A stretch of 64,000 nucleotides of DNA from Termitomyces sp. T153 (Eukaryota; Basidiomycota; Agaricomycetes; Agaricales; Lyophyllaceae): assembly GCA_018296165.2 (NCBI GenBank), contig JACKQL020000031.1, positions 248,001 through 312,000 on the forward strand, given 5' to 3'. The translations under genes were made by a program, and so were the position numbers. The notes under the pieces are model-generated. The model did no database searches and was not told where the DNA came from. It was given only the letters and a program-made list of their open reading frames with translations. Below are positions 49,561 to 59,880 of the stretch, piece after piece; position 1 is the stretch's first letter, and each line of letters opens with the position of its first letter.

Positions 49561-49894
49561 ATTTTTCCTTCTAGGTATCTGTTATTTCCTTTCCCTCCCA
49601 TGCTACCCCCTTATCTGAAAGGATTGATATCCCCAAGTATCACACATTCATCCTTACTAAATTCATGATCCTCCTTACCTTTATCCAGGCATTCATCAGA
49701 TTTGCAGTGGAAGTTCCAAAGTTCATTGTAGGACAGAACACCAGTATCAATACACTAAGTTCAATGAGAAGGAACAGGTTTAAGCTCTCTTGCTCACTTT
49801 TAACAGCTTTTACTTCACAGATATGGATGAAATTTGTACATACTCATTGTATGCATAACTTATGCGACCCCATAGAGATGTACGTACTTTATCC

Positions 49895-50056
49895 GTGGCT
49901 ACGGGGCGTAACCGGCAGGCTCGAAAAGGCTTCGGGCCGGAGAACCTTAGGAGTGTCCGTAAATCACACCTGTACATACTGCGGGGGAGGACATAGGGCA
50001 ATGCCCCAACGCTCCCTTGAAAATAATAGGATACCACCACCACCACCACCACCACC
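49895..50056 (+). mobile_element. SINE-like element, copy A, with 13 bp target duplication
   Basis: The 162 bp insert starts gtggctacggggcgtaaccgg and ends ttgaaaataatagg followed by a CCA-repeat tail. It is flanked on both sides by the perfect direct repeat ACGTACTTTATCC (49882-49894 and 50057-50069). It is CpG-rich inside a CpG-depleted relic, so it arrived late. A related sequence lies at 52,768-52,922. TGGCTACGGGG near the start resembles a Pol III box A; box B is unclear. Confidence 0.75.
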
Positions 50057-50069
50057 ACGTACTTTATCC

Positions 50070-50536
50070 TTAATACCTGTATGAGGTGTAAAGAATGCTA
50101 CACAGCTTTCTTGAGATTATTGTCTTGTTTGAACCATGATAAATGGTCTATATTAGTATATCAAGACTAAGATATTTCATCCATGAAGGGCACCCTCTTT
50201 GGCCACAATGCCCACTACTTCCCACTTTTATCATACACAAAGCATGTAATATGTAAATATGTTACAGCAATATGTTCTCTATTGATGATCTGAACATCTG
50301 TATACAGGGTATGTAGATGTATCACAGCAATATGTTTCTCATCATGCATCAGTTGTCCGTTGGAAGTTGTAAACAAGCAATGTGCCTGAACACTTTCCCA
50401 ATGTCAAGGTACTCAATGAAATGTAGATGTGACAAAACCCACCAAGGACCTTCTCATAAGCAATGGCATAAGGTTTACAAGCAACAACACTGACAGCAGA
50501 CACCACAGAGGGGCATGTCACATCCTTGTACATAGC
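50070..50536. other. Gene-free gap between SINE-like copy and solo LTR
   Basis: No gene. A near-repeat atatgttctctattgatgat / aatatgtttctcatcatgca occurs around 50,270 and 50,328. Confidence 0.4.
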
Positions 50537-51685
50537 TGTCACGACCTGTTCCCAGGACCCCCGTACATCGCCCAACAAACCCCTGTCCCCCCAGAACCTC
50601 CCCCAACGCTTCATCAAACTTTCCCAGCACTCTGCACCTACTCCAGCTAACTCCGACGCATTTTCAGCTAACTCCAATGGCCCCCTGGCCAACTCCGATG
50701 TCTTCCCTGCAGCTGCCAGCACTTCCCCTGGACTTTCTGAGCCCCTAGAACCACTCCCCCGCCATGCCTAACCCCATTACACGTCATTGACTCAACACCC
50801 TGGCTCCCCTGACTTACCCTGGAGTATCACGACAACCCCAGAACAGACCGCGTCAACAATTGATCCCATCAACATATCAATGCAGCCTGCCCTCTGGTCA
50901 CAACTGACACCCATCAACTCTTCGAGCTCCGCCAAGCCCTGCCACCACAGCTGACATTCCCAGAGCTCTTCAGTAGTCAGTATATAAGACGTAGAGTAGC
51001 TCCTTGTACTCTAGTCTTGAGATTACCTACTTATCTACCTACCTGCCTTTCCTGATGCATTTCTGATTGTTTCTTCTTGTGTTTCATGTTCCGTGTCTTG
51101 TTTTCCTTCTTCTCAGTCTCCTAGTCTTATCTCGCCTCTATTCTGTTATCTTTTTGTTATCGTTCCATGTCTCCACCTGAATCTATTCTTGTTCTTGTCT
51201 CGTCTCCGTCTCATTTCATTCAACTCCATCTCATCTCATTTGATTCTGTCTATCATGTTCAAGTCCTCTCAACCATAATGTCCTCATGAACTCTGCCGTT
51301 ACGATTACAAACCTCTGACACTCTTTTACCAACTCTGGACCCCTCTACACGCTTGGCTCTGAACCCCATCAATCCCCATTGATCCCCCATCAGAACTCCG
51401 GCTCCACTCCTGTCATTTGCATAGCCTCTGCCTCCTCCGCACCTGCAATACTCACACATGGACTTATGCCTGAACCCCGCCAAGCCCGTCCCCCATCCCT
51501 GCAACTCATCCTCTACTCCTCCAGACCTCCCCGGACTTGCTCGGACCAATCTCCACTAACTATCCTCACAAGTCCCCAATGTTTGGAACACCTCCGGGTG
51601 CCTGGTTGTCAGTGCAGGGAATCACATCCGCCTAGTAAGGACTCGCCCAGTGTAGCTGAGCCCCCGTGGTCAGCGGAACCTGACA
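50537..51685 (+). mobile_element. Solo LTR (1149 bp) with 5 bp target duplication
   Basis: The element begins TGTCACGACC and ends GGAACCTGACA, giving the 5'-TG...CA-3' ends and a TGTCA/TGACA terminal inversion usual for LTR retrotransposons. The flanking direct repeat ATAGC is perfect (50532-50536 and 51686-51690). A TATA box (tatataag, 50981-50988) precedes a likely transcription start. No primer-binding site or coding sequence follows, so it is a solo LTR left after recombination. CpGs are abundant, in contrast to the flanks, so the insertion is recent. Confidence 0.88.
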
Positions 51686-51690
51686 ATAGC

Positions 51691-52767
51691 ATCAAATATC
51701 TGACTAATTCTAGATAGAAGGACAAACATCATGGATAAAAAGAAGTGGAACAAACATAGTTAGGTCACTGTATTGAGTGTTGTGAAAATACTACAGATAT
51801 GGAAATGAGTCCAGCCTGCTAAAGAAATCACACAGGATACATAGATGTGATATTTTTACTGATTGTAGAAACCCTTGTTCATGTACAAACAGTAAAATAC
51901 ATGCTCATAGCAAATGCAGCAGAGTCAATTTACATCATGTGACATAGATATAAAGGCACGTAACAAGTGTGTAGTGTATTCCTCACCTGGTAAGTAAGGT
52001 CCTTCTATAGTGGAGATCTTGTTATAACCTGTCCCCAAGCAGGTCACCTGACTTGTGAGTGCAAGGTCGGAGTTTCGACTCTGGCTGAGTGCGCCTGTGT
52101 GGAAAACACCTTAGACACCATGTGGGTTATTTCAACGCTGCCAGGAAGTCACTGCCCACACGTGTTGACTAGGGAGGCTTTGTTGTGCAGGCCAAAAGGG
52201 ACTGACCAATCAGCACATGGTACAATGAGGCACGGTGACCATCACACTCGTGACAGATCAGAAAAAGAGAAAGTTTCCCCAGTGCGACGGATTTGGGAGA
52301 AGGCCTAGGTCTTTGCTGACCAAGCGGGTCGTGGCATGGGTAGGTGCGAGGATAGGAGTCAATAGTTCGATCAGGCTGCCGATGCACTGTGTGGTCCATT
52401 GGATGGTCTGGTGAGGTAAAGCCACTGCTGCCGGTTTGATCGGGTGCCTAGCTGAAAGGTGCGGCATGTCTGTCACTGGGTGGCACACTGGGCTATTCCG
52501 TCACAGGTTCCGAATCTTGGGATTGATCTTCCAAAAGTAGCGTCTGGGCGTGGGGGGGGGGTTTAGTCATGAGACCCTTGCTGGGTGCGTGGGAGTGGGA
52601 GGCTATGAGCTGGCCAAGCGCCTCATGAGGGACAATACCAGTGCGCACACAGTAAGCCCTGCCGAGTACAGCTGGGTTTAGAAATTGGGACGGCACATTA
52701 GCGGCAGATGGTGTGGGATTTAGCGTGGGAAGTAGTATAAACTCCGACGAAGTCAAATTGTAGTAAA
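51691..52767. other. Gene-free, possible further repeat sequence
   Basis: No gene is supported. A stretch at 52,060-52,080 (aaggtcggagtttcgactctggctg region) resembles a Pol III B box, and tagtggagatc at 52,011 could be an A box, which hints at another short retroelement. This is weak evidence. Confidence 0.35.
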
Positions 52768-52922
52768 GTGGCTATGAGGCATAACCGGCATCAGCTGAAA
52801 AGGGATCAGGCCGGAGAACTAGCCGGAGTGTCCGTAATTACCACCCCCATTACATATTGCAGGACCTAGGACACTATGGTCAAGAGGGAGTCTCATGTAC
52901 GAAAATAGGTCTTGAAATAATA
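52768..52922 (+). mobile_element. SINE-like element, copy B
   Basis: Starts gtggctatgaggcataaccgg and aligns with copy A through ggccggagaac, ggagtgtccgtaa, ttacatattgc and the 3' end cttgaaataata. It is followed by a different tail with TCAATCAATCGATCAATC. No flanking duplication is recognisable. Shared 5' and 3' ends with copy A define the element limits. Confidence 0.65.
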
Positions 52923-52935
52923 AAAACTGGTCAAT

Positions 52936-53966
52936 CAATCGATCAATCTCGTTATAACCATGTCTTTGTTCTTTTATACCTTTTATCAAACGTACTACAC
53001 TTGTTTACGATCATCTACATTGTTACATACTACCTTGTCATTGTGGACAAATATCCGGCACATTTGTCTATATGTTCTAATCAGAGAAGGAGTGGACACC
53101 AAACATAAATGTTCATAGAGAAGCTGACCTTGTGTATGTCATTTCCAGAGGAACCAGGAAGATACCATTGATGACCAAGCCAATGACATTTGATCTCCAT
53201 TTCAAAGCCCCTCTGTATGACTGAATTGCAAGCAAGTTCTGCCAGAGAACTCTGCGTCAATTTGTAGATCTGTATAGACCACAGAATTATTAGTCAAGAA
53301 AGTTGAATCAACTAAATATGGGTACAGACATGGGCTGCGACACTGTATTCTTCGAGAAGCGGTTCATATCAACAGGAAGGGGACGTTGATCAAAGACAGG
53401 AAGAAAAGAGAAAACTTATTTGATGGAAACGACACGATATGGAAACGAAACCAGAAGAAGGAAATGAGAGGGATGAAAAAAAGCACTCGGAATAAAACGG
53501 ACCGGCCGGATCAACGGTCCGAAAAACGTGACTTTTTATCTGAATCAACCTTTGACGTTTTTTTGGATAGAGCCACAAGAACCCACTACTAAAGTAGCGG
53601 GGATCTCAAAAGAAAGTCTAAAGAAATGAGCAAGGAAGCATGAAATACTCAATGAAGGGACGGAATGATGACCGAACTAATGGCGGAAGCCTTGCCGACA
53701 TCAGCGATGAGATGTTGATGATTTCCGGCGGTGCATCGGCAATGTGGGTGCCAGTCCTCACAACATCTCAATTCCAAGTCCAAGCTTAGATACCTCAGAG
53801 CTGAATTATTGCAGGAAGCGGGTAGCTACATAAATACAGGCTTGAAATATGGGTCATACTCCATACCTAATTAGGCTCAATAGGTGGTTTAGGTGAATTT
53901 GCTGGGCAAATTAGAGCTCAGACGCTACAAATAAAACTCGTCTTACATCTTCGTGTCCACTGTCCC
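52936..53966. other. Gene-free stretch before the hydrolase
   Basis: No gene seen. A Lys-rich frame at 53,386-53,592 resembles no family. Confidence 0.4.
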
Positions 53967-54896
53967 ATGTCTGAAATCCATCTTCAGGAAACATCTCACA
54001 GCTCTCCTCGCATAAAAAATGCTCCAAGTAAGACCGAAGTTTCAGTTCCCTTCTCTTACTCAGCAAGTGACGACGGTATCGATGAGAACCTACTGATTCT
54101 GCTTCACGGACTGGGTGTGTACGCAATCTATGTCTTGTACATGATATATACTGAGCCATCATGTCTAGGAGATACACACTTACCGTTTAGTAACCTTGGC
54201 CGACAGTTGAAACTTCCCCAGACTGCAGTCCTCGCTCTCCGTGCGCCGGAACAGTTCGTCATGATAATATAGATAGCGAACCACTTTGTATTTATCTTTT
54301 CTTTCCTGGGTAGGGTTCCCTTCCTGTACGAAGATGCTTTCCAGTGGTACACGTCTTTCGATGGACTTGGTGGTTTGATCGAGAGACCCAATCCAACACC
54401 AGCGCTCAATCTCCTTGGGAAGGTTGTCAAGCACCTTATCGATGGTTGTGGGTGGCCATCCCATAAGATACATCTATTTGGTTTCGCGCAGGGCGGTAGC
54501 GTCGCCGCAGAGTTCGGTATCGAATGGTGGAAATTGTTTCGGGCTTCCCGAACCCCTGCTGATTTGCCCTCGAGCGCAACGAAGGGCACTTTAGGATCAA
54601 TCATCTCAATTTCAGGACCATTATTGTCGTATCCTACGTTGTCAGTCAAGAACCCGACACCAATACTCATAGTGCACAGCTTGCTGCCCTCGGAAACGGC
54701 GTTACCCGCAGGCGCCGTTGCTGACCTCAGAAAGGCGTATGCTAACGTGGCTGAGAAGACGAGTAAAGAGCCAGGAATGCCTTCATCGAGAGCTGGATGG
54801 CAGCCCATCATGGAATTCTGGAGCACTCATCTTGGACGGCGGCAAGCCGATGGACTATACGAGGTGATGACTGGGACTACCTCAGTGCCTCCATGA
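53967..54896 (+). CDS. Alpha/beta hydrolase of the phospholipase/carboxylesterase (acyl-protein thioesterase-like) type
   Basis: Three exons start MSEIHLQETSHSSPRIKN. The fold is visible as LLILLHGLGDTHLPFSNLGRQ, then TAVLALRAPEQVPFLYEDAF, the nucleophile elbow HLFGFAQGGSVAAEF, and ISISGPLLS. Typical acyl-protein thioesterases have GFSQGG; here the serine position is alanine (GCG). The catalytic Asp region is HSLLPSETALPAG, and a C-terminal His lies in STHLGRR. The members I know with this shape (yeast YDL057W-like) have variant elbows, so the loss of serine may be a subfamily feature and catalysis is doubtful or uses another residue. Introns follow GLG and PEQ. It ends MTGTTSVPP. Confidence 0.8.
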
Positions 54897-55771
54897 TGGT
54901 GGCCCTCCATCTTGTCTCAGGACAATCTCTGACCTTCTGGCTTCTATTATCGACCTTGGGGAGATCAAACACTTATGTCCCAGTAACTCAAAGAACTCAT
55001 ATGACCTGGTCTTGGGTAGTAGTCGTTAGCTTTATGGAAACCAATCTCCTGATTGAAAGCTTGGACGTAGGGTCTTTGCATGCTTGAAGTCTCCAGAATA
55101 CGAGGTGTCATTGCTTCATATTTCCCTCAGACGAATTATATCACAAGTATAGACACTAAGTGGTCAGATGCAACTTAAGATCATTAGAATAAAGAGATCA
55201 CTTATCTGCAGGAATATTGGAGCGGGCAATTATTACTGCGACAGTATTCTTATTATTCTCCATATGTCTGAACGACTTCGGGTTGTTGTCAAGATGTCCG
55301 GTTCATGCAGGTGCATAAGAACCGCCCTTCTGTTCTCCTACCTTATTCTAAACGCAAAAACTGTTGATAACAATTTATGACGGACCTTCTTCGTGAATGC
55401 TTCCATGAACGCGCTCCGCCATCAAAGACATATATGGTCTTGAATTTGTATGTCGTGTACAAGTGTTTCCCTGATAGTTGATCTTCCAAAATATGGGAAC
55501 TTCCATACATGCCCGTTTAGCTGAGTGGCGAATATTCCATTTTTGGAACATTCTGTTTTCTGTGGGGGTAAGCTACACTCATGAAAAACCGATCAAGATG
55601 AATAATGAATCATTTCTCCATTATGATCTCGCTTACTCGATTCTCAATCTCTATTGAATCATACACTGGCATGTTTCGACGATAGCACATTTTACAAGTT
55701 CTCCTATACTCTCTATTACATGTGTAGCACAATTCAGCCCTCTTCCGTTTGGGAGTCAACCTCTGCTTCTA
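54897..55771. other. Intergenic, no gene seen
   Basis: Convergent 3' ends of the hydrolase and the DUF2786 gene. Nothing else recognised. Confidence 0.5.
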
Positions 55772-57508
55772 TCATGTACTCTGATGCACCAAGCCTTCTA
55801 TCCTTCTGCGCTTCAGATCTACTTTCTTTCCATCATCCCACCCTTTGGAATATGCTGATGTATTCAGTTTAATTGCAGCTCGTTTCTGCTCTTGACAAAG
55901 TTTCAACCCAGAATCCTTCAGATAGTTTTCAGCAATTGTTTGTGCGTTGTCCCGGAAAGTTCGTAGCTGAAGTGCGGATGACCAATTTGGGACATCGCCA
56001 GCAGGCTCAGATTTGACTTTGACCGGACCTATGTTCTCACCGAGTTCCATGTTCACCTTCGGGAGCGTGGCTGAAGTGTGACTGCTACACAGATCTCCCA
56101 TCTCTGCTTTGATTTTTATTATCTTCTCCAACGCATCGAGATCAAGATCATCCGGCGCATCGCTGTCTCCTTCAAAATCAGCGTGAAGACCACCATCGGG
56201 TTCATCCCAATATAAGTCAGTTTCGAATTGGCCACCATAATCCGAGTTGCTGTCATCATCTTCATCTGACGAAGGAGCTATGTGAGCGCCAAATTAGCAT
56301 TTCAACCTTAGGCATTTCAATTTCAATGATCACCGACTTGGAATTTTCGGGGCTGGAAACTCATAACCAGGCGCATCCTCCTCAACCTTGACTTCAACCT
56401 TCAAATCTGATCCTTTGTTGACAGAAGGCATATCAAGTCGTGCAATTTCTGAGGCACGAGCAGCCTCAGCGGCAGCAGCCTCTTCTCTTTGTTTTTTCTG
56501 TTCGTTCTCCTTTGCCTGCTTCAAAGCCTTCCTCTTTGCCCTCTCTGCATCCTTCAGGACACGTTCTGATACCCCGATGCGGTAACTAATCCCCGCTGAG
56601 CGACCTTTCAGCTCATGTCGAGTCTCTATGGCCCACAGTTCAATCTGATTGTGCAACATTTCAAATGCAAGAGCAGCTGCAACAGTGTTCTGTCCCAACG
56701 ATGTCAGTCGACTTCACACATACTAAGAGTGGACTCGCACATCTGCTATTCCATAGTACACCCAGTCCAGGCTGTTGTCTTCATCGTCTTTCTCGGAGTA
56801 TGCATGGACATCGAAAGCCTCGCACACTGCTTCACACGCAATATCATACCAGCGCTGGTTTCTTACCATTTTGCCAGTAGTCGAGGTGATCCTGACGCGA
56901 CTGTTGCCAGCTCTGGTTGAACGTTCTTCAGCACTTTCATTGGCAATCAAGTCAGCCTGAGTAATGTTTTGTGATGCCATGAATTTAGTTGCCATGCGCA
57001 TTGCGATCTTGGCTTCCACTTCACTAGTTCGAGGATGGGTGGCTAGTCTCATAGTTTTTTTTATCTTTTCGAGCTAGATGTATTTCATCTTAAGAATGGG
57101 AACTTTGTGGACTAAGATGAGCTTGCGTACCACACTACTATCAATTCTGTCAACTTTGCAGAAGACGAAAGAAAATGAGGAGCTGAAGTAGATTGCACAA
57201 TTAAAAGATACAATACCTGTTGATGCGTCTCCTGACATGTCAGCCATTGTTGTGGCCATTTCAATTATATTGGCAATGTATCTAAGAGGAAGAAAAATGG
57301 TCAAACTAGCAAACCTATTCAGCAAAAACAGTTGTTACGATGATCTGAGAGGTGCCTTCGGCTTGCGAGGTGACTTGCGTGCAACAACACCAGTGTTACC
57401 CCTTTTCCTCTTTATACCATGTTTCAGAGATTCCTCAATATAATCATCTCCCGAACTTTGCTCGGACTCAGATTCATCGTCTGAACTTGCTCTGTCGTAG
57501 AATTTCAT
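55772..57508 (-). CDS. DUF2786-domain protein
   Basis: The gene starts MKFYDRASSDDESESEQSSG at 57508, with a basic segment KSPRKPKAP. The DUF2786 part is joined across several introns: LEKIKKTMRLATHPRTSEVE, AKIAMRMATKFMASQNITQA and DLIANESAEE. The following domain includes MVRNQRWYDIACEAVCEAFD, WVYYGIADNTVAAALAFEML and HNQIELWA. Then comes an Ala/Glu/Lys coiled coil (KRKALKQAKENEQKKQREEA) and acidic segments (SSDEDDDSNSDYGG). It ends AYSKGWDDGKKVDLKRRRIE. DUF2786 has no established function, and such proteins are numerous in agaricomycetes. Nuclear localisation is suggested by the basic clusters. Confidence 0.82.
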
Positions 57509-58262
57509 GGTTTGCGAGGTGAAACCGAAATGATTGAAAGTCCGCCGTAAATCCTTTGAAGTAATTATGTAGCCCTGTACTATCGCTCCCTGTAGCCTTG
57601 GAGTACCCTTCGGTCTGACGTCACAAATTTGTCACATCCAGTTCAAGCTCTGCTTCGAAGTTAGTTTTCTGAGGTCATGATCTCCTTTCCACGGAAATTC
57701 AAACCCCGCTTTGCCGTGGAATCGGCAAGCATGACAACAGCCTTGAACCATCCTTGCCGAGGGGACTTGACTACGAGAACACATCTTGACTCACGGTAGG
57801 CTCGAATCACCTCAGGTAGTGTATATTGATTCTATCAATGCTAGCACTATAAATGGGCTGTATTTGAGGAAATCCTTTGTGTCCGACTGAAGGGTACTCC
57901 GAGCTACAGGTGGAACGATAGTATGTGATAACATTCTGAGTTGACATTCTGAGGTGGTGCAAGTTATAAGTATGTCCAGCTTCACAGTCCAAATTCGCCT
58001 TTCCCTTGGTTTCTTTCATGATTGGGGTCCGGTATCTTGATGATATCATAAGGCTCCCCGACTCGTCAAGTTCTCCACATACAACTCTTTCTGACAGCGC
58101 TTTGCTGTTGTAGTCTGATACGTCGACAATATATCCGTCATAGAGACTAGCCTAGGGCGAATAGCGATAATTGAGATACGAGCAGTCTCCCTAGTGTATA
58201 AGGCCAGAGGGTCCGTTATTACTATCGCAGGGTTGTACGAGTGGGACTAGAATCCCTGCTTG
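57509..58262. other. Intergenic, no gene seen
   Basis: Contains the promoter of the DUF2786 gene and the 3' flank of the cytidylyltransferase gene. No other gene supported. Confidence 0.5.
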
Positions 58263-59729
58263 CTAAACGACTGGCCATCCGGCTGCTATCATCAAAGTCA
58301 CTCCCTTCAGCCCGTAATTCAGAATGTCCCATCTTGGTCAATTTCTCGTCAAACTCGCGATTGCGATAACCCAAGACGATGCGCTCCAAAAGCTCTGAAG
58401 TGGAAATGCCGGGAGTACGCCGGGTCGGTATGAATTTGCCTGGTGATCAAAAGTTATCAGGCATGGTCAAACAGAGAAGAGGAAATCCGCGCCTTGACTC
58501 TTGACGTATGCATATACATCTTCATGATCTGCACTTGCGTACGGAAGTTCATCGTGTGCGACATAGTCGATCTCGTATTTTTTAATGAAGGCTTCGTCGA
58601 TCACCCATGGTGCGTCAGCAATGATCTCATCAACCCATCGACAATGTCTGGCAGCTTCAAGTCTGACTTCGGCCGTGAGTATGCTCAGTTGGTTAAAGAA
58701 CGAGAACAAACCTCTCGGCATGTGTCATGACACCTTGAGCCTTATGTTTTCTCACAAGTTCGTCGGAGTTGACACCCACAAGGAGGTATACAGACTGGAA
58801 AGATAATTTAGCCTGTCGAAGCTGAAGTGCATGTCTGAGAAGTATAAGCAGAGGCAAAACGTGACAAGGGTAGGATTACCCAAAGTGGAAGAGATCATAG
58901 ACCCCTAATCAAGATGGAAATTAACACCGGTGACGTAATGGGAAACTTCGCTGGAATCACAGACCATCTGCATATATGCGAACAGGACGGTCGGTCGGTG
59001 GATGATTTATCTTGTATTTCCGCCAGGGTTCGCCATCGATAGCTTTCCGAACAAAGGCTTGAATGTCTTCTGCCGTGAGAGCAGCAGGATTGAAGGCCGC
59101 TTCTGAAGGAGCTGCAACTGCTGGTTCTTCAGGGACGAATATAGGCGCAGATGCAGCATAGACCGGAGGTGATATGAAAACAGGGTGATTCGACTCTGTC
59201 GTTGCTCGTTGCGGAGGTATGATGTTACTCTGCTCGGCACTTGGAGTAGTCGATGATGAAGGATAGTTAGGGGTAATAGGCGTGCTGAGAGTAGAACTTG
59301 ATGATGCATAGTGGTGATGTTGATGTGGGGATCGTAAAGAGACTGAGTCTGGACCAGCGGTTGCGCTAGACTCGACGTCTCCGTCATATGTGGGGGAATC
59401 CACACCATCTGAGTCCGATAAGAGGGTCGACGCGAGTTGATGCCTGACGCGAGTTGTTGAAGACGATTTCTGGTGCGAAGTGCGCAGATTGCTCGGTAAA
59501 TTGGCAAGCCGGTTTACTGTTGGGACAGAAACCGATGAAGCACCATCATCCGTTAATGGGTCAGACTCATTGTCCTCTTCCGATCTATGTACCCCTTGTG
59601 AGCGTAGGATCGAGATGAACAGAGAAGCAAAGTTACGCACGCATCGTACGCTGGGGAATCTACTGATCTAGGATATTTTCCAAATGATTTTTTGCTATGG
59701 AGCAGCTTGCGTGGAGCTTCGACCGACAT
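58263..59729 (-). CDS. pct1: Choline-phosphate cytidylyltransferase
   Basis: The gene starts MSVEAPRKLLHSKKSFGKYP at 59729 and has six exons. After a disordered Ser/Thr/Pro-rich N-terminal region of about 220 residues comes the nucleotidyltransferase core: [20 protein letters not shown] with the HxGH-type signature (HFGH), VYLLVGVNSDELVRKHKAQG, MTHAERLEAARHCRWVDEII and YVAHDELPYASADHEDVYAY. It continues FIPTRRTPGISTSELLERI, which contains the RTxGIST signature, and ends SSRMASRL. The enzyme makes CDP-choline from CTP and phosphocholine, the rate-limiting step of the Kennedy route to phosphatidylcholine. The C-terminus is short, with no long amphipathic lipid-sensing helix visible. Its start is about 150 bp from the divergent amidohydrolase gene. 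Confidence 0.94.
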
Positions 59730-59880
59730 TGTGGACCGGGAGCAGGGTTCTCTCGGAGGCAAATTTCCGTGTCACATTCACGAGTCACATGCCTACTATA
59801 GTAGTAAGTATAATCGCGTTTATCCCGAACAGAACCCCTGATCAATACATTGTTCAACGTTCAAGCAACGTTCGTCTTTC
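59730..59880. promoter_or_regulatory. Divergent promoter, cytidylyltransferase / amidohydrolase
   Basis: Only 151 bp separate the two start codons, so the promoters overlap. No TATA box or known operator is evident. Confidence 0.5.

Larger units (their letters stand above)
45720..49650 (+). mobile_element. Decayed DIRS-like retroelement
   Basis: Segments in several frames match the order found in agaricomycete retroelements of the tyrosine-recombinase type. First comes a Ser/Pro-rich leader ORF, then a region with HYNYIQCHPDFGDGFSIYLA, then a CCHC zinc knuckle. A reverse transcriptase follows (GTQVAVFDVKSAF; IFGLVADTIVHIFL; SEDLIWLLAEDLGWPWSPEK), then RNase H (YIDASTSWGIGFILNGKWLA; HSDNAGC). 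Stops and frameshifts are frequent in the RT part and CpG is almost absent. No recombinase domain and no terminal repeats could be identified, so the borders are approximate and the order name is by resemblance. Confidence 0.75.

Noticed and set aside
53386..53592. Lys/Arg-rich 68-codon frame
   Set aside because: AG-rich low-complexity sequence with no homology recognised and no flanking gene structure.
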